NCBI RefSeq assembly: GCF_000092905.1 | Contig: NC_014098.1 | Location: 1,550,001 to 1,614,000 of the forward strand | Length of the DNA: 64,000 nt | Source of the DNA: Kyrpidia tusciae DSM 2912 | GTDB taxonomy: Bacteria > Bacillota > Bacilli > Kyrpidiales > Kyrpidiaceae | Direction: 5' to 3' | Shown here: positions 1 to 9,672 of the stretch, in pieces | Position numbering within the stretch: the first letter of the stretch is position 1 | How the letters are laid out: each line of letters starts with the position of its first letter | Translations under genes and position numbers: made by a program | Notes under the pieces: generated by a model | What the model was told of the DNA's origin: nothing | Databases searched by the model: none | What the model saw: the letters and a program-made list of their open reading frames with translations, nothing else

Positions 1-356
1 ACGGCGAAAAGGTCGACATCGTCAAGTGGAGCGAAGACCCGGAGGAATTCGTGAAGAATGCCCTGAGCCCGGCGAAGGTCGTCAGCGTGGAGATCGCCGA
101 GGACGAACGGGTGGCCCGGGTTATCGTACCCGATTACCAACTGTCCCTGGCGATTGGTAAAGAAGGGCAGAACGCGAGACTTGCGGCGAAATTGACCGGT
201 TGGAAAATCGACATTAAAAGTGAGTCCCAGGTGGAAGCGAATCAGGCCGCGGCTTCCGAAGAAGCGAGGGAGCAAGAAGAATCCGAGAAGTGGTCCTCGC
301 CCGATGGCGATCCTGGCCAAGGCGCGGATGCCTGGGCGGCGGAACGGACCGAATGA
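1..356 (+). CDS. nusA: Transcription termination/antitermination protein NusA (3' end only)
   Basis: This is the C-terminal part of NusA, the RNA polymerase-associated factor that controls pausing, termination and antitermination. The reading frame is open from base 3, so the start lies outside the window. The visible protein carries the end of the KH1 region ([17 protein letters not shown]) and the KH2 RNA-binding domain ([19 protein letters not shown], with the GxxG-like loop IGKEGQNAR). It ends in an acidic tail of about 35 residues rich in E, Q and A. It is followed after 12 bases by ylxR, the usual order in Firmicutes, so it heads the nusA-infB operon. The identification rests on the KH motif and on synteny. 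Confidence 0.95.
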   Translation, partial: GEKVDIVKWSEDPEEFVKNALSPAKVVSVEIAEDERVARVIVPDYQLSLAIGKEGQNARLAAKLTGWKIDIKSESQVEANQAAASEEAREQEESEKWSSPDGDPGQGADAWAAERTE

Positions 357-368
357 GGAGGATCCACG

Positions 369-644
369 GTGTCGCCCAAACATGTGCCGCTGCGTAAATG
401 TATCGGTTGCCAAACGATGAAGGCCAAGCGCGATCTGATCCGCATCGTGGCCACTCCGGACGGCGCGATCCGGATTGATCCGACGGGAAAGGCGGCCGGG
501 CGGGGGGCTTACTTGTGTCCCACCGTCGCATGTTTCGAACTTGCCCTAAAGCGCAAAGCGTTGGAACGGGCTTTGAAACGCCCGGTTCCCGCTGAGATCT
601 GGGATTCGGTGAAACGGCAACTGGAGGGAACGGCCCATGGGTGA
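369..644 (+). CDS. ylxR: YlxR/RnpM family RNA-binding protein (DUF448)
   Basis: A small basic protein of 91 residues in the DUF448 family. It carries the family signature RKCIGCQ near the N-terminus and the GRGAYLCP motif around residues 45-52. B. subtilis YlxR has been described as an RNase P modulator (RnpM) and nucleoid-associated regulator; that role is family knowledge, not visible here. A GTG start at 369 follows a GAGGAGG sequence about 6 bases upstream. It lies 12 bases after nusA, and its end overlaps the next gene by 8 bases, so it is translationally coupled within the nusA-infB operon. Confidence 0.93.
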   Translation: MSPKHVPLRKCIGCQTMKAKRDLIRIVATPDGAIRIDPTGKAAGRGAYLCPTVACFELALKRKALERALKRPVPAEIWDSVKRQLEGTAHG

Positions 645-1092
645 TCCGCGAACCTTGGGTTTGCTCGGTTTGGCCCTGCGCGCCGGATGTCTGGCGCTCG
701 GGGAACGGGCGGTGCTGGAGCGCATCCGCAGAGGCGGAGCTCATCTGGTGCTGCTGGCGACGGATGCAGGTCCTAACACAAGAAAGCGAACGGTGGATAA
801 ATGTCGCTCTCACGGCGTGCCGTGGGCGGCTTGGGTCGATCGCTACACCTTGGGTAAGGCCGTCGGACGAGAGACCGTGGTCGTGGCGGCGGTGACGGAG
901 CAAGGATTCGCCGAAAACCTGCTGACCCAGTTGCGGCAACATCACGGAGGTGACAGATTTGAGTCAGAAACTCCGAGTGTACGAATACGCCAAACAACTG
1001 AATATGTCGAGCAAGGAAATTATAACCATCTTAAAACGCCTCGGGGTGTCGGTCAACAACCACATGAGCGTGATGGACCAGGAGATGATTAA
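637..1092 (+). CDS. ylxQ: YlxQ, L7Ae/L30e-type ribosomal protein-like, with an unusual overlapping C-terminal extension
   Basis: Residues 1 to about 100 match the YlxQ/L7Ae family of kink-turn RNA-binding proteins: the conserved N-terminal [11 protein letters not shown], the [13 protein letters not shown] strand/turn and the [20 protein letters not shown] segment. Members are normally about 100 residues. Here no stop occurs after the conserved domain, and the frame continues about 50 residues through the infB start region, ending at 1092. This gives a 134-base out-of-frame overlap with infB (TTG start). The extension is rich in R, G, H and P and looks like incidental coding. Either this is a genuine long overlap or a small frame error has removed the usual stop. 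The core identification is firm; the end coordinate is less certain. Confidence 0.8.
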   Translation: MGDPRTLGLLGLALRAGCLALGERAVLERIRRGGAHLVLLATDAGPNTRKRTVDKCRSHGVPWAAWVDRYTLGKAVGRETVVVAAVTEQGFAENLLTQLRQHHGGDRFESETPSVRIRQTTEYVEQGNYNHLKTPRGVGQQPHERDGPGDD

Positions 1093-3526
1093 TCAGGTGG
1101 AGCAATTTTTTGCCGACGTGAAAGCCCGGGCATCGAGGAAAAACGAAGAACAGGCCAGGAGGGCGGCTAAGGGGGCGGCATCTGGACCGGGTGAGACGGC
1201 CCGGACTGCATCCCCGGCGTCCGGCCCCACCCCGTCCCGAAACCAAAGGTCTGGGGGGCGAGGACGCGCCGATCAACCCCGGAGGGAACATGGAAATGGC
1301 CCCCGAGATGGCAACAGATCCAACCATGCTGAACGCCGGACGGCCCAGAGTGGAAACGGCGGGAATCACGAGCGGCGGCCGCAAGGCGCTCAGCGCCCCG
1401 GGGACGAAGGTCAAAGGGCTAACGGCGGTCAGCGCTCCGGAGGAAACGGCCAGAAGACCGGCGGGCAGCGGTCGGGAAACGGCGGCCAGCGAACCGGAGG
1501 ATCTCGGTCGGCTGTGGGCTCCGGGCGCCGAAATGGTTCCGGCGAGCGGTCCCGGCCGGCCGGCAAGGGTGCGGGTCCGGGAGGGCGCCGGGACGCAACG
1601 GCGGCCATGGTCATCGACCAGTATGAAGACCTCGATGCCCCCGTGATCCGGGGAGAGAGAATCGTTCGCAAGTCCAAACCTTCTCCAAAGGGCGATAAAG
1701 ACAATCGAAAAGTTGCGCCGCCTTCCCGGTCCCAGCAGCGACGGGAGCGGCGCGCCCAGCGGGAAGCGGCGGACGCGCCAAAACAGGTTGTCGTCGAAGG
1801 GCCGATGAGTGTCGGAGATTTTGCGAAAACGATCAAAAAAGAGCCGGCGGATGTGATTAAGAAGCTGCTGTTCCTCGGCGTCATGGCGACCATTAACCAG
1901 GAAATCGACGTGGATGCCATGACCCTGGTCGCCCAGGAATACGGCATCGAACTGCAGGTGAAAGAGCCCCGGGACGAAGAAATGGAAGAGCTTCTTTGGG
2001 AGACGGACAAACCCGAAGATCTCGTTCCCCGCCCCCCGGTGGTGACGATCATGGGTCATGTCGATCACGGAAAGACCACGTTGCTCGATGCGATCCGGCA
2101 GACAAACGTGACCGCCCAGGAAGCGGGCGGGATCACCCAACATATCGGCGCCTATCAAGTGGAAGTCGGCGGCAAGCGAATTACCTTTCTCGATACACCG
2201 GGTCACGAGGCTTTCACCAGCATGCGGGCCCGGGGAGCCCAGGTGACAGATGTGTGCGTACTGGTGGTGGCGGCGGACGATGGAGTGATGCCCCAGACCG
2301 TGGAAGCCATCAACCACGCCAAGGCGGCCGGGGTCCCCATCCTCGTGGCGGTGAACAAGATGGATAAACCGGATGCCAACCCCGATCGCGTCAAACAGGA
2401 GTTGACGGAGCACGGGCTGGTGCCGGAGGAATGGGGCGGCGACACGATCTTTGTTCCGGTGTCCGCCCTGAGGAAGCAAGGAATTGAAGACCTGCTGGAG
2501 ATGATCCTGCTGGTGGCCGAGATGGCAGAACTCAAAGCGAACCCATCTGCTCGGCCCCGGGGGACCGTGATTGAGGCGGAACTCGACAAGGGGCGGGGGC
2601 CAGTCGCCACGGTGTTGATCCAAAACGGCACCCTCCGGGTGGGGGATATCGTGGTGGCGGGTACGACCTTCGGCCGGGTTCGGGCTATGATCAATGACCG
2701 GGGGCGCCGGGTCAAGGAAGCCGGTCCTTCGACCCCTGTGGAAATCCTGGGCCTCGGGGGTGTCCCGATGGCCGGGGACGCCTTTGTGGTCTACGATGAC
2801 GAACGCAAGGCCCGGCTCCTGGCGGAGAAGCGGCAGACGAAACAGCGGGCCGAGGAGCTCAAATCTCAAACCAAAGTGACCCTCGATGACCTGTATAAGC
2901 AGATTCAAGAAGGACAAGTCAAAGAACTGAATGTCGTGCTAAAAGCAGATGTTCAAGGATCGGTGGAAGCCTTGGTGTCCGCCCTGGAGCGGATCGATAT
3001 TGAAGGAGTCCGGGTGAGGGTCATTCACCACGGGGTGGGGGCCATTACTGAAACGGACATTCTTCTCGCCTCGGCTTCGAATGCCATCGTGATCGGGTTC
3101 AACGTCCGCCCGGAACCCGGAGCGCGCCAAATGGCCGAAGCTGAAAAAGTGGATATCCGACTGTATCGGGTGATCTACAACGTGATCGAGGAGATCGAAG
3201 CAGCGCTGAGGGGTATGCTGGATCCGGAATATCGGGAAGTGATCCTCGGGCGGGCCGAGGTTCGGCAAACCTTTAAAGTGTCCAAGGTGGGGACGATCGC
3301 CGGATGTTACGTCGTGGAGGGCAAGGTCCAGCGCGGGGCCAGCGCCCGGGTAGTCCGGGATGGCATTGTGATCCACGAAGGAACCATTGATTCCTTAAAG
3401 CGGTTCAAAGACGATGTTCGGGAAGTGGCGGAAGGATATGAATGCGGCATGACCCTGGAGCGGTTTAACGACATTAAAGAAGGCGATATCATCGAAGTGT
3501 TCACGATGGAAGCGGTGAAAGTCTGA
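959..3526 (+). CDS. infB: Translation initiation factor IF-2
   Basis: IF-2 is the GTPase that places initiator tRNA on the small ribosomal subunit and promotes subunit joining. From the TTG at 959 the protein is 855 residues. It has an IF2-N domain (residues 1-55, [15 protein letters not shown]), a low-complexity G/N/R/Q linker (about 60-265), a second IF2-N (283-335), the GTPase domain with G1 GHVDHGKT (366-373), G3 DTPGHEAF, G4 NKMD, then the C-terminal domains. TTG 959 is preferred because GGAGGTGA at 946-953 is correctly spaced for it and the protein then begins [10 protein letters not shown] like other IF-2s; a GTG at 950 lies inside that Shine-Dalgarno sequence. The start is embedded in ylxQ. 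The linker contains repeated NGGQR-type units. Confidence 0.97.
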   Translation: MSQKLRVYEYAKQLNMSSKEIITILKRLGVSVNNHMSVMDQEMINQVEQFFADVKARASRKNEEQARRAAKGAASGPGETARTASPASGPTPSRNQRSGGRGRADQPRREHGNGPRDGNRSNHAERRTAQSGNGGNHERRPQGAQRPGDEGQRANGGQRSGGNGQKTGGQRSGNGGQRTGGSRSAVGSGRRNGSGERSRPAGKGAGPGGRRDATAAMVIDQYEDLDAPVIRGERIVRKSKPSPKGDKDNRKVAPPSRSQQRRERRAQREAADAPKQVVVEGPMSVGDFAKTIKKEPADVIKKLLFLGVMATINQEIDVDAMTLVAQEYGIELQVKEPRDEEMEELLWETDKPEDLVPRPPVVTIMGHVDHGKTTLLDAIRQTNVTAQEAGGITQHIGAYQVEVGGKRITFLDTPGHEAFTSMRARGAQVTDVCVLVVAADDGVMPQTVEAINHAKAAGVPILVAVNKMDKPDANPDRVKQELTEHGLVPEEWGGDTIFVPVSALRKQGIEDLLEMILLVAEMAELKANPSARPRGTVIEAELDKGRGPVATVLIQNGTLRVGDIVVAGTTFGRVRAMINDRGRRVKEAGPSTPVEILGLGGVPMAGDAFVVYDDERKARLLAEKRQTKQRAEELKSQTKVTLDDLYKQIQEGQVKELNVVLKADVQGSVEALVSALERIDIEGVRVRVIHHGVGAITETDILLASASNAIVIGFNVRPEPGARQMAEAEKVDIRLYRVIYNVIEEIEAALRGMLDPEYREVILGRAEVRQTFKVSKVGTIAGCYVVEGKVQRGASARVVRDGIVIHEGTIDSLKRFKDDVREVAEGYECGMTLERFNDIKEGDIIEVFTMEAVKV

Positions 3527-3543
3527 CTCCGGGAGGGAGTGCG

Positions 3544-3903
3544 GTGGCACGGATTCGCCCCAGTCGCGTAGCAGAGCAAATCAAAAAAGAGATTACCGAC
3601 ATTCTGTATCACGAGTTGAAAGACCCCCGCATCGGCTTTGTCACCATCACCGGTGTGGAAGTTTCTCGGGATCTTCAACACGCAAAGGTTTTTGCCAGCG
3701 TATTGGGGAGCGATGAAGAGAAAGCGCTTTCCCTGGAAGCACTGCAAAAAGCAACGGGGTTCATTCGCAGTGAAGTCGGAAGGAGGATCCGGCTGCACCA
3801 CACCCCGGAAATTGTATTCAAGCTGGATACTTCCGAGGACTATAGCCAACGGATCTCCCATGTCATTCGGCAGTTGCAGGGCGAAAGGGGAGATCGGCCT
3901 TGA
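3544..3903 (+). CDS. rbfA: 30S ribosome-binding factor RbfA
   Basis: A ribosome maturation factor of 119 residues that binds the 30S subunit near 16S helix 1 during late assembly and cold adaptation. The sequence shows the family features: N-terminal RPSRVAEQIKKEI, the DPRIGFVTITGVEVSRDLQHAKVF core of the KH-like fold, and LHHTPEIVFKLDTS near the end. The start is GTG at 3544 after GGGAGGG. It lies 17 bases after infB, and its last 4 bases overlap the TTG start of nrnA, consistent with co-translation in the same operon. Confidence 0.96.
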   Translation: MARIRPSRVAEQIKKEITDILYHELKDPRIGFVTITGVEVSRDLQHAKVFASVLGSDEEKALSLEALQKATGFIRSEVGRRIRLHHTPEIVFKLDTSEDYSQRISHVIRQLQGERGDRP

Positions 3904-4880
3904 ACCAGCTGGAAGAGGCCTATCGCCGGGCGGAGGAATTTCTTCGAAGCCATCACCGATTTCTGCTCCTTACTCACGTTCATCCGGACGGCGACGCGCT
4001 GGGCTCAGTTTTGGGCATGGCGTCGGTGCTGAAACACCTCGGCAAGGAGGTGGTGGTGGCTCACGAAGAACCGATGCCCGAACGATTCTCATATCTTCCG
4101 GGGATCGGAGAAGTGAGACCTGTGGATGAGGTCACTGATGTGTTCCCCGCCGCGGTATCCGTGGACTGTGCGGATCTTCGGCGACTCGGGAAGGCGGCGG
4201 AAAAGCTGACCGCGGAGACCCGGTTGCTCAATGTGGATCACCATGTGACCAACGATCGGTTTGGAACGGAAAACCTGGTCGATCCCTATGCATCCGCCAG
4301 TTGCCAGATCGTCAGTGAGTTGGCCAAACACCTGGGCGTTCCTCTTGCGGGCGAGACGGCGATTTGCTTATACACCGGCCTTTTTACCGATACGGGTGGG
4401 TTTCGGTACAGCAACACAAGCAGCGCGGTGCTGCGCTTGGCGGCTGAGATGATCGACGGCGGCCTGGACCCTTATCCCATCGCTCTTCAGGCGGTGGAAA
4501 CGGTGACCGAGAAACAGCTGCGCCTCTTGGTGGCGGCTTTGGATGGGTTGCGTACTGCCGCGAAGGGGAAAATCGCTTATCTCGCGGTGACCAGGCAGAT
4601 GATGGAAGAGACGGGAACCGGAGTGGAGGACACCCAGGAGCTGGTCAATTACGCCAGAAACCTCGCCGGAGTGGAGGTGGGCGTGATGTTTCGGGAGGAA
4701 GGGGATAACGAGATCAAGGTGAGCCTGCGGGCGAAATACGAAGTGAACGTTTCACAGATCGCCGCTCAGTTTGGCGGCGGCGGGCATCCCCGGGCAGCCG
4801 GCTGTACGGTGCAAGGCCCCCTGGACAAGGCGATCCGACAGGTGCTGGATGCGGTGGCAGCCCAGGTGGGGCAGGGGTAA
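3900..4880 (+). CDS. nrnA: Bifunctional oligoribonuclease/PAP phosphatase NrnA (DHH-DHHA1)
   Basis: A DHH-family phosphoesterase of 326 residues. NrnA degrades nano-RNAs of 2-5 nucleotides and hydrolyses 3'-phosphoadenosine 5'-phosphate in Firmicutes. Visible motifs in order are THVHPDGDALGS (motif I, metal binding), the motif II region VSVDCADL, the NVDHHVTND box (motif III), the motif IV region YTGLFTDTGGFRYSNTS, and the C-terminal DHHA1 RNA-binding motif FGGGGHPRAAGC. All metal-ligand positions appear intact. The start is a TTG overlapping the rbfA stop, with GAAAGGGGAG upstream. The position between rbfA and truB is as in Bacillus. Confidence 0.94.
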   Translation: MNQLEEAYRRAEEFLRSHHRFLLLTHVHPDGDALGSVLGMASVLKHLGKEVVVAHEEPMPERFSYLPGIGEVRPVDEVTDVFPAAVSVDCADLRRLGKAAEKLTAETRLLNVDHHVTNDRFGTENLVDPYASASCQIVSELAKHLGVPLAGETAICLYTGLFTDTGGFRYSNTSSAVLRLAAEMIDGGLDPYPIALQAVETVTEKQLRLLVAALDGLRTAAKGKIAYLAVTRQMMEETGTGVEDTQELVNYARNLAGVEVGVMFREEGDNEIKVSLRAKYEVNVSQIAAQFGGGGHPRAAGCTVQGPLDKAIRQVLDAVAAQVGQG

Positions 4881-4881
4881 A

Positions 4882-5784
4882 GTGAACGGGGTTCTCGTTC
4901 TCGATAAGCCCGCAGGGCTTACCTCCCACGACGTGGTGGGACGGGTGCGGCGATGGCTGGGTATACGTCGGATTGGGCACACGGGCACTCTTGATCCCGA
5001 CGCTACCGGCGTGCTGGTTCTCTGCGTGGGGAAAGCGACCCGGATAGCCGAGTACCTCAGTGGCGAAGACAAAGAATATATCGGGGTTTTGGCTTTAGGG
5101 GCGGCCACCGACACCGACGACTCTTCGGGTGAGGTGATCGAGCGCATGCCAAGTCCCTCTGCCGATCCCGAAGCCCTACGGCGGGCGGCAGCCGCTTTGA
5201 CCGGGGAGATTCTCCAACGTCCGCCCGCTTTTTCCGCCGTCCGAGTGGGAGGGAAGCGCGCTTACGAGCTGGCTCGGGCAGGACGTCCGGCGGATTTGCC
5301 GGCCCGCAAAGTGCAGGTCTACCGGTTCGATGTCGGCATGCCCACCCCGCGGGGGGAGCTGCTCGAAGTCCCGTTTCACGTTGCCTGCTCCAAAGGGACC
5401 TATGTGCGCAGCCTATGTCGCGACCTCGGGGTGAAGGTGGGAATTCCCGCCCACATGGCCTCCTTGCGGCGGGTCCGCCAAGGGCCCTTTACGGTAGAAC
5501 AAGCTTTGCCCTGGTCAGAGGCACAGCGGGGTGGAGAGGAGGGGCGGCTTGCAGAGGCCGTTCGACCGATGCTCTGGGCACTGCGCACATGGCCTCGGTT
5601 CACACTCCTGGCGGGCGAAGCGGATCGTCTCCGCCAGGGCCGGGAGATCATGGCCGACCCTGCCCGGCTCTCCCCGGGGTCGTCACCCCCCGGACTTTTG
5701 GTTGCTGCATATCAGGATCAATTGGTGGCGGTGTGTCGCCGCAACGGTGAACGGATTTTCCCGCTTAAAGTGCTTCTTACGTAG
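4882..5784 (+). CDS. truB: tRNA pseudouridine(55) synthase TruB
   Basis: TruB isomerises U55 in the T-loop of tRNAs. The protein (300 residues) starts at GTG 4882, directly after the nrnA stop, with GCAGGGGTAA acting as Shine-Dalgarno. The N-terminus then reads MNGVLVLDKPAGLTSHDVV, exactly the family pattern. The catalytic aspartate lies in GHTGTLDPDATGVL at about residues 33-46. The KRAYELAR, PFHVACSKGTYVRSL and C-terminal PUA-like segments follow. A longer in-frame extension back to 4771 exists inside nrnA but has no family support. Confidence 0.96.
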   Translation: MNGVLVLDKPAGLTSHDVVGRVRRWLGIRRIGHTGTLDPDATGVLVLCVGKATRIAEYLSGEDKEYIGVLALGAATDTDDSSGEVIERMPSPSADPEALRRAAAALTGEILQRPPAFSAVRVGGKRAYELARAGRPADLPARKVQVYRFDVGMPTPRGELLEVPFHVACSKGTYVRSLCRDLGVKVGIPAHMASLRRVRQGPFTVEQALPWSEAQRGGEEGRLAEAVRPMLWALRTWPRFTLLAGEADRLRQGREIMADPARLSPGSSPPGLLVAAYQDQLVAVCRRNGERIFPLKVLLT

Positions 5785-5794
5785 GAGGTTCCTC

Positions 5795-6742
5795 ATGGAA
5801 ACGATCCGCCTGACCTTACATGAGCACTGGTCGCCCCCCAGTCCTTCCGTGATGGCCCTGGGTACCTTTGACGGCCTCCATATCGGACATCAGGAGATTC
5901 TGTCCCAGGGAAAAGCCGAAGCGAAACGACGAGGAGTGCCTTTTGCTGTATTTTTGTGCGATCCCCATCCTCGCCAGGTGCTGGGCATCGGTGCGGAATA
6001 CGATGTACTCCTCACTCCATTGCCCGAAAAATTGCGCCTGCTGGAGCATTATGGAGCGGACTTGGTGTATATTCTCTTGTTCACCCGGGAGGTTGCCGCG
6101 GTGGCCCCGGAACAGTTTGTCCTCGACCTCTTACTCCCCTTGGCCCCCGAAGTGCTGGTGGCCGGTTTCGATTACACGTTTGGGGCGGGAGGCAAGGGGG
6201 ATGCAGCTTTACTCAAGGCGATGGGAGAGACGAGGGCTCTGCCCGTTTTCATTCTGCCGCCGGTTAACCTGTACGGAGAAAAGGTCAGTAGCTCCCTCAT
6301 TCGGGAAAAGTTGCGCTATGGGGAGGTCAAACTGGTTCGAGAGCTGCTCGGACGGCCCTACGCCCTCACCGGGCGTGTGGTCAAGGGGGAAGGGCGGGGG
6401 ATCGGGATCGGTTTTCCCACGGCCAATCTGCAACTGAATGATCCTTTTCTGATCCCAGGAACCGGCGTCTATCTCGTTCGAGCGTTCTGGGGCATGGAAA
6501 AGGGTCCCGGGCTGATGAACATCGGGGTTCGCCCCACTTTTCACGATCGGGGAACCCTGTCTCTGGAAGTTCATCTTCTTGACCACAGGGTCGACCTGTA
6601 CGGGGAAGAGATGAGGGTGGAGTTTCTTGATTATTTGCGGCCGGAGCAACGGTTCAATTCGGTGGATCGGTTGGTCGCTCAGATTGAGCAGGATGTGCGC
6701 ACCGCCCGGGATCTGTGGCGAACCGCCCAAGGAGACGAGTGA
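5795..6742 (+). CDS. ribF: Bifunctional riboflavin kinase / FAD synthetase RibF
   Basis: RibF converts riboflavin to FMN and then FAD. The protein is 315 residues, the family's usual size. The N-terminal adenylyltransferase domain shows MALGTFDGLHIGHQ (HxGH nucleotide-binding motif), FDYTFGAGGKG and VSSSLIRE. The C-terminal kinase domain shows GRVVKGEGRGIGIGFPTANL and GVYLVRA. ATG 5795 is chosen because TAGGAGG sits 8 bases upstream, overlapping the truB stop; a longer in-frame extension back into truB is not real. It is the last gene before the rpsO promoter region. No FMN riboswitch is seen ahead of it. Confidence 0.96.
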   Translation: METIRLTLHEHWSPPSPSVMALGTFDGLHIGHQEILSQGKAEAKRRGVPFAVFLCDPHPRQVLGIGAEYDVLLTPLPEKLRLLEHYGADLVYILLFTREVAAVAPEQFVLDLLLPLAPEVLVAGFDYTFGAGGKGDAALLKAMGETRALPVFILPPVNLYGEKVSSSLIREKLRYGEVKLVRELLGRPYALTGRVVKGEGRGIGIGFPTANLQLNDPFLIPGTGVYLVRAFWGMEKGPGLMNIGVRPTFHDRGTLSLEVHLLDHRVDLYGEEMRVEFLDYLRPEQRFNSVDRLVAQIEQDVRTARDLWRTAQGDE

Positions 6743-6772
6743 TTGCTTTCCCGGGAATCGATATGGTATACT
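6743..6772 (+). promoter_or_regulatory. Probable sigma-A promoter and leader of rpsO
   Basis: TTGCTT (6743-6748) and TATACT (6767-6772) are separated by 18 bases and lie immediately after the ribF stop, about 105 bases ahead of rpsO. This would give rpsO its own transcript with a leader of about 100 nt. In other bacteria the rpsO leader binds S15 for autoregulation; whether this leader folds that way was not tested. Confidence 0.5.
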
Positions 6773-6877
6773 TCACCATGGCGTTTTTCTGCCGCTTTTG
6801 AACCGATGGCGCGGTTTTCCGTTCTGCCGGCGGAGGACTGGGCTCTCGGCGATTTCGGTGTGAGGAGGTGAAGGCAG

Positions 6878-7147
6878 GTGGCGCTCTCTCAGGAGCGGAA
6901 AAAGGAATTGATCGACACGTTTAAAGTGCACGAGTCGGACACCGGGTCCCCCGAGGTTCAGGTGGCGTTGTTGACCGAGAAGATCAACACCCTCAACGAA
7001 CATTTGAAGATCCACAAAAAAGATTTTCATTCCCGTCGAGGCCTGCTGAAGATGGTAGGGCAGCGACGAAGTCTGCTCAATTACCTGCGCAAGAAGGATG
7101 TGGCCAGGTACCGCGTCTTGATCGAGAAGCTCGGTCTGCGAAAGTAG
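6878..7147 (+). CDS. rpsO: 30S ribosomal protein S15
   Basis: A protein of 89 residues, the exact family length. It contains the S15 signature [16 protein letters not shown] and the C-terminal [14 protein letters not shown] motif that contacts 16S rRNA helices 20-22. The GTG start at 6878 follows GAGGAGGTGA. It has its own likely promoter and is followed by a strong terminator, so it can be expressed independently of the upstream operon and of pnp. The rpsO-pnp order is widely conserved. Confidence 0.98.
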   Translation: MALSQERKKELIDTFKVHESDTGSPEVQVALLTEKINTLNEHLKIHKKDFHSRRGLLKMVGQRRSLLNYLRKKDVARYRVLIEKLGLRK

Positions 7148-7153
7148 AAGCAA

Positions 7154-7182
7154 GGAAGCGGGAGTCCCCCGCTTCCCTTTTC
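7154..7182 (+). terminator. Intrinsic terminator after rpsO
   Basis: A 9-bp perfect stem (GGAAGCGGG at 7154-7162 pairing with CCCGCTTCC at 7168-7176) with a 5-nt loop is followed by CTTTTC. It begins 6 bases after the rpsO stop. Confidence 0.85.
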
Positions 7183-7269
7183 GTATTGAATTGTCTTGGC
7201 CCAAGCGCGGGCAGCGGGACAGCGGACAAGCTCGCAAAGGCGGGATGGGAAGGAGGCTGGCGTGAATCC

Positions 7270-9453
7270 ATGCCCCATATTTTTGAGACTGTGCTAGGCG
7301 GACGGCGTCTCGTTCTTGAGACGGGAAAACTGGCCAAACAGGCCACCGCCGCCGTGACGGTGCGCTATGGTGACACCGTGGTGTTGGCGACTGTAACAAT
7401 GTCAAAAGAACCCAAGGATCTCGATTTCTTTCCCCTCACGGTCAACTACGAAGAACGGCTCTATGCCGTGGGCAAGATTCCCGGGGGGTTCATCAAACGG
7501 GAGGGGCGTCCCAGCGAAAAGGCGATTTTGGCGAGCCGGTTAATCGACCGGCCGATCCGACCACTTTTCCCGGAAGGATTTCGAAATGAAGTTCAGGTGG
7601 TGGCGCTGGTCCTGTCGGTGGATCAGGACTGCCCCCCGGAGATTGCCGGTATGATCGGAACCTCCGCGGCTCTCACGATTTCCCCCATTCCTTTTGATGG
7701 GCCCATCGCGGGACTGGTGGTCGGCAGGGTGGATGGGCAATTCGTGGTGAATCCCACTGTGGCCCAAACGGAAAAAAGCGATATGCACCTGGTGGTGGCC
7801 GGTTCCCGGAGCGCCGTGGTGATGGTGGAGGCCGGTGCGAATGAAGTGCCGGAATCGGAGATGCTCGACGCGATCATGTTCGGGCATGAACAACTGCAGC
7901 CCTTGATCGATCTGCAGGAACGCATGCGCCAGGAGATTGGCCAAGAAAAGATCGTGCCCGAGTTGCACCGTCCTCAGGAGGAGATCGTTCAGGCGGTGAG
8001 GGAATTCGCCACGGAAAAGCTTAAGACCGCCATTCGCACCCCGGAAAAATTAGCCCGGGAAGACGCCATCCGGGCGGTGGAAGAAGAGACTCAGGAACAT
8101 TTTGCCGAACAGTTTCCGGAAGGAGCGGCAGACATTGCCGAGGTCCTGCACGATATCCTCAAAGAGGAAGTCCGCTCGGCGATTCTCAATGAGGGCATGC
8201 GACCGGACGGCCGGGCATTGGACGAGATTCGCCCGATCTCCTGTGAAGTCGGCCTCTTGCCCCGCACCCACGGGTCCGGTTTGTTCACCCGGGGCCAGAC
8301 CCAGGCGCTGTCGGTCTGTACCCTCGGGGCGCTCGGCGATGTCCAGATTCTCGATGGCCTCGATCTAGAGGAGTCGAAGCGCTTCATGCATCATTATAAT
8401 TTTCCACCTTTCAGCGTGGGCGAAGCGCGACCTATTCGGGCGCCCAGCCGGCGGGACATCGGCCACGGGGCCCTGGGGGAACGGGCGCTGGAACCCGTGA
8501 TCCCCAGCGAAGAGGAGTTTCCTTACACGATTCGCCTGGTGTCGGAGGTCCTGGAATCAAACGGATCCACCTCCCAGGCCAGCATTTGTGGCAGTACGCT
8601 CGCGTTGATGGACGCCGGGGTGCCCATTAAGGCGCCGGTGGCCGGGGTTGCCATGGGTCTCGTGAAGGAAGGGGATCGGGTGGCCATCCTCACGGATATC
8701 CAAGGAATGGAAGACCACCTCGGGGACATGGACTTTAAGGTGGCGGGCACCGCAGCTGGAGTGACGGCGCTTCAGATGGATATCAAGATTAAGGGTTTGA
8801 CCCGGGACATTCTGGCATCCGCTTTGGAACAGGCCCATCGCGGTCGGATGTTTATCCTCGGCAAAATGCTTGAAGTGATCCAACAGCCGCGGCAACAGCT
8901 GTCCCCCTATGCGCCCCGGATCATCACCATGCGCATTCACCCAGATAAAATCCGGGAGGTCATTGGCCCCGGGGGCCGGGTGATCAATAAGATCATCGAT
9001 GACACCGGGGTGAAGATCGACATTGAACAGGACGGGCGGATTTTTATTGCCGCCGTGGATCAAGAGGCCGGGGAGCGGGCCCGGAAGATGATCGAGGGAA
9101 TCGTGGCCGAGGTGGAGGTTGGACACACCTACCACGGGCGCGTGACCCGGGTGGAGAAGTATGGAGCTTTTGTGGAAATCCTTCCGGGCAAAGAAGGACT
9201 GGTCCACATCTCTCAATTGGCGGACGAGCGGGTGGGCCGGACCGAAGATGTCGTCCGAGTGGGGGACGAGATCGATGTGAAGGTGACGGAAATCGACTCC
9301 CAGGGGCGGATCAACCTCTCTCGGCGGGAAGTGCTGCAGGCTCGGCGGGGAGCTGCGGATGAGGTGCACCCCCAGGAAGCCGGTCGGCAGGTGGGAAAGG
9401 TCGTCGGAGGGGGCGCATCCCGGGGAGGACGCGGTCAGCGCCGGCGTTCATGA
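7270..9453 (+). CDS. pnp: Polyribonucleotide nucleotidyltransferase (PNPase)
   Basis: A phosphorolytic 3'-5' exoribonuclease of the RNA degradosome, 727 residues. Domains in order are RNase PH 1 (from the [12 protein letters not shown] start), the alpha-helical linker, RNase PH 2 ([26 protein letters not shown]), the KH domain (about 555-612, with IGPGGR as the GxxG loop) and the S1 domain (about 616-690, [20 protein letters not shown]). ATG 7270 gives the family N-terminus. AGGAGG at 7251-7256 lies 13 bases away, a somewhat long spacing. The C-terminal tail is rich in R and G. It is followed by a terminator, after which the conserved order is broken by the monooxygenase block. Confidence 0.96.
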   Translation: MPHIFETVLGGRRLVLETGKLAKQATAAVTVRYGDTVVLATVTMSKEPKDLDFFPLTVNYEERLYAVGKIPGGFIKREGRPSEKAILASRLIDRPIRPLFPEGFRNEVQVVALVLSVDQDCPPEIAGMIGTSAALTISPIPFDGPIAGLVVGRVDGQFVVNPTVAQTEKSDMHLVVAGSRSAVVMVEAGANEVPESEMLDAIMFGHEQLQPLIDLQERMRQEIGQEKIVPELHRPQEEIVQAVREFATEKLKTAIRTPEKLAREDAIRAVEEETQEHFAEQFPEGAADIAEVLHDILKEEVRSAILNEGMRPDGRALDEIRPISCEVGLLPRTHGSGLFTRGQTQALSVCTLGALGDVQILDGLDLEESKRFMHHYNFPPFSVGEARPIRAPSRRDIGHGALGERALEPVIPSEEEFPYTIRLVSEVLESNGSTSQASICGSTLALMDAGVPIKAPVAGVAMGLVKEGDRVAILTDIQGMEDHLGDMDFKVAGTAAGVTALQMDIKIKGLTRDILASALEQAHRGRMFILGKMLEVIQQPRQQLSPYAPRIITMRIHPDKIREVIGPGGRVINKIIDDTGVKIDIEQDGRIFIAAVDQEAGERARKMIEGIVAEVEVGHTYHGRVTRVEKYGAFVEILPGKEGLVHISQLADERVGRTEDVVRVGDEIDVKVTEIDSQGRINLSRREVLQARRGAADEVHPQEAGRQVGKVVGGGASRGGRGQRRRS

Positions 9454-9559
9454 CGCCAGGTGGTGAGGCCATGAAGCGGGAGGCGAGCGATCCGTGGATA
9501 TGGCGCCCTCCCGGAGCCGGCACCCATCGTGATCAAGATTTTGAGAGGGATAAGAAAGT

Positions 9560-9583
9560 AGGCGTGCAACCACGCCTTTTTTT
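9560..9583 (+). terminator. Intrinsic terminator after pnp
   Basis: A 7-bp stem AGGCGTG/CACGCCT with a 4-nt CAAC loop (9560-9577) is followed by a run of T to 9583. It separates the housekeeping operon from the sigma-54 regulated block. Confidence 0.88.
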
Positions 9584-9602
9584 CATGTCTGGCATGGCCA
9601 CG

Positions 9603-9619
9603 TTGGCATGAGAATTGCG
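9603..9619 (+). promoter_or_regulatory. Sigma-54 (-24/-12) promoter of the DUF4242 gene
   Basis: TTGGCATG-AGAA-TTGC fits the sigma-54 consensus (YTGGCACG-N4-TTGC) with one change. GG lies at 9605-9606 and GC at 9617-9618, exactly 12 apart. It lies 55 bases upstream of the DUF4242 start. No copy of the GTGAACAC motif lies upstream; the nearest copies are downstream, at 9954-10017. Confidence 0.75.
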
Positions 9620-9672
9620 TAGAAATTTTGTCGGTCCGAGTGGACCGAAAATAAAGATCAGGAGGTTTTATT

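Noticed and set aside
1031-2917. 628-codon frame on the minus strand through infB
   Set aside because: It is antisense to a certain IF-2 gene and rich in H, P and R; it has no Shine-Dalgarno or family features.
5600-5795. FMN riboswitch ahead of ribF
   Set aside because: ribF follows truB within 10 bases and no RFN-type conserved segment was seen; the gene is read from the upstream operon.
9540-9672. Activator motif upstream of the DUF4242 promoter
   Set aside because: No GTGAACAC-like sequence was found between the pnp terminator and the -24 element; the only copies are downstream of the gene.
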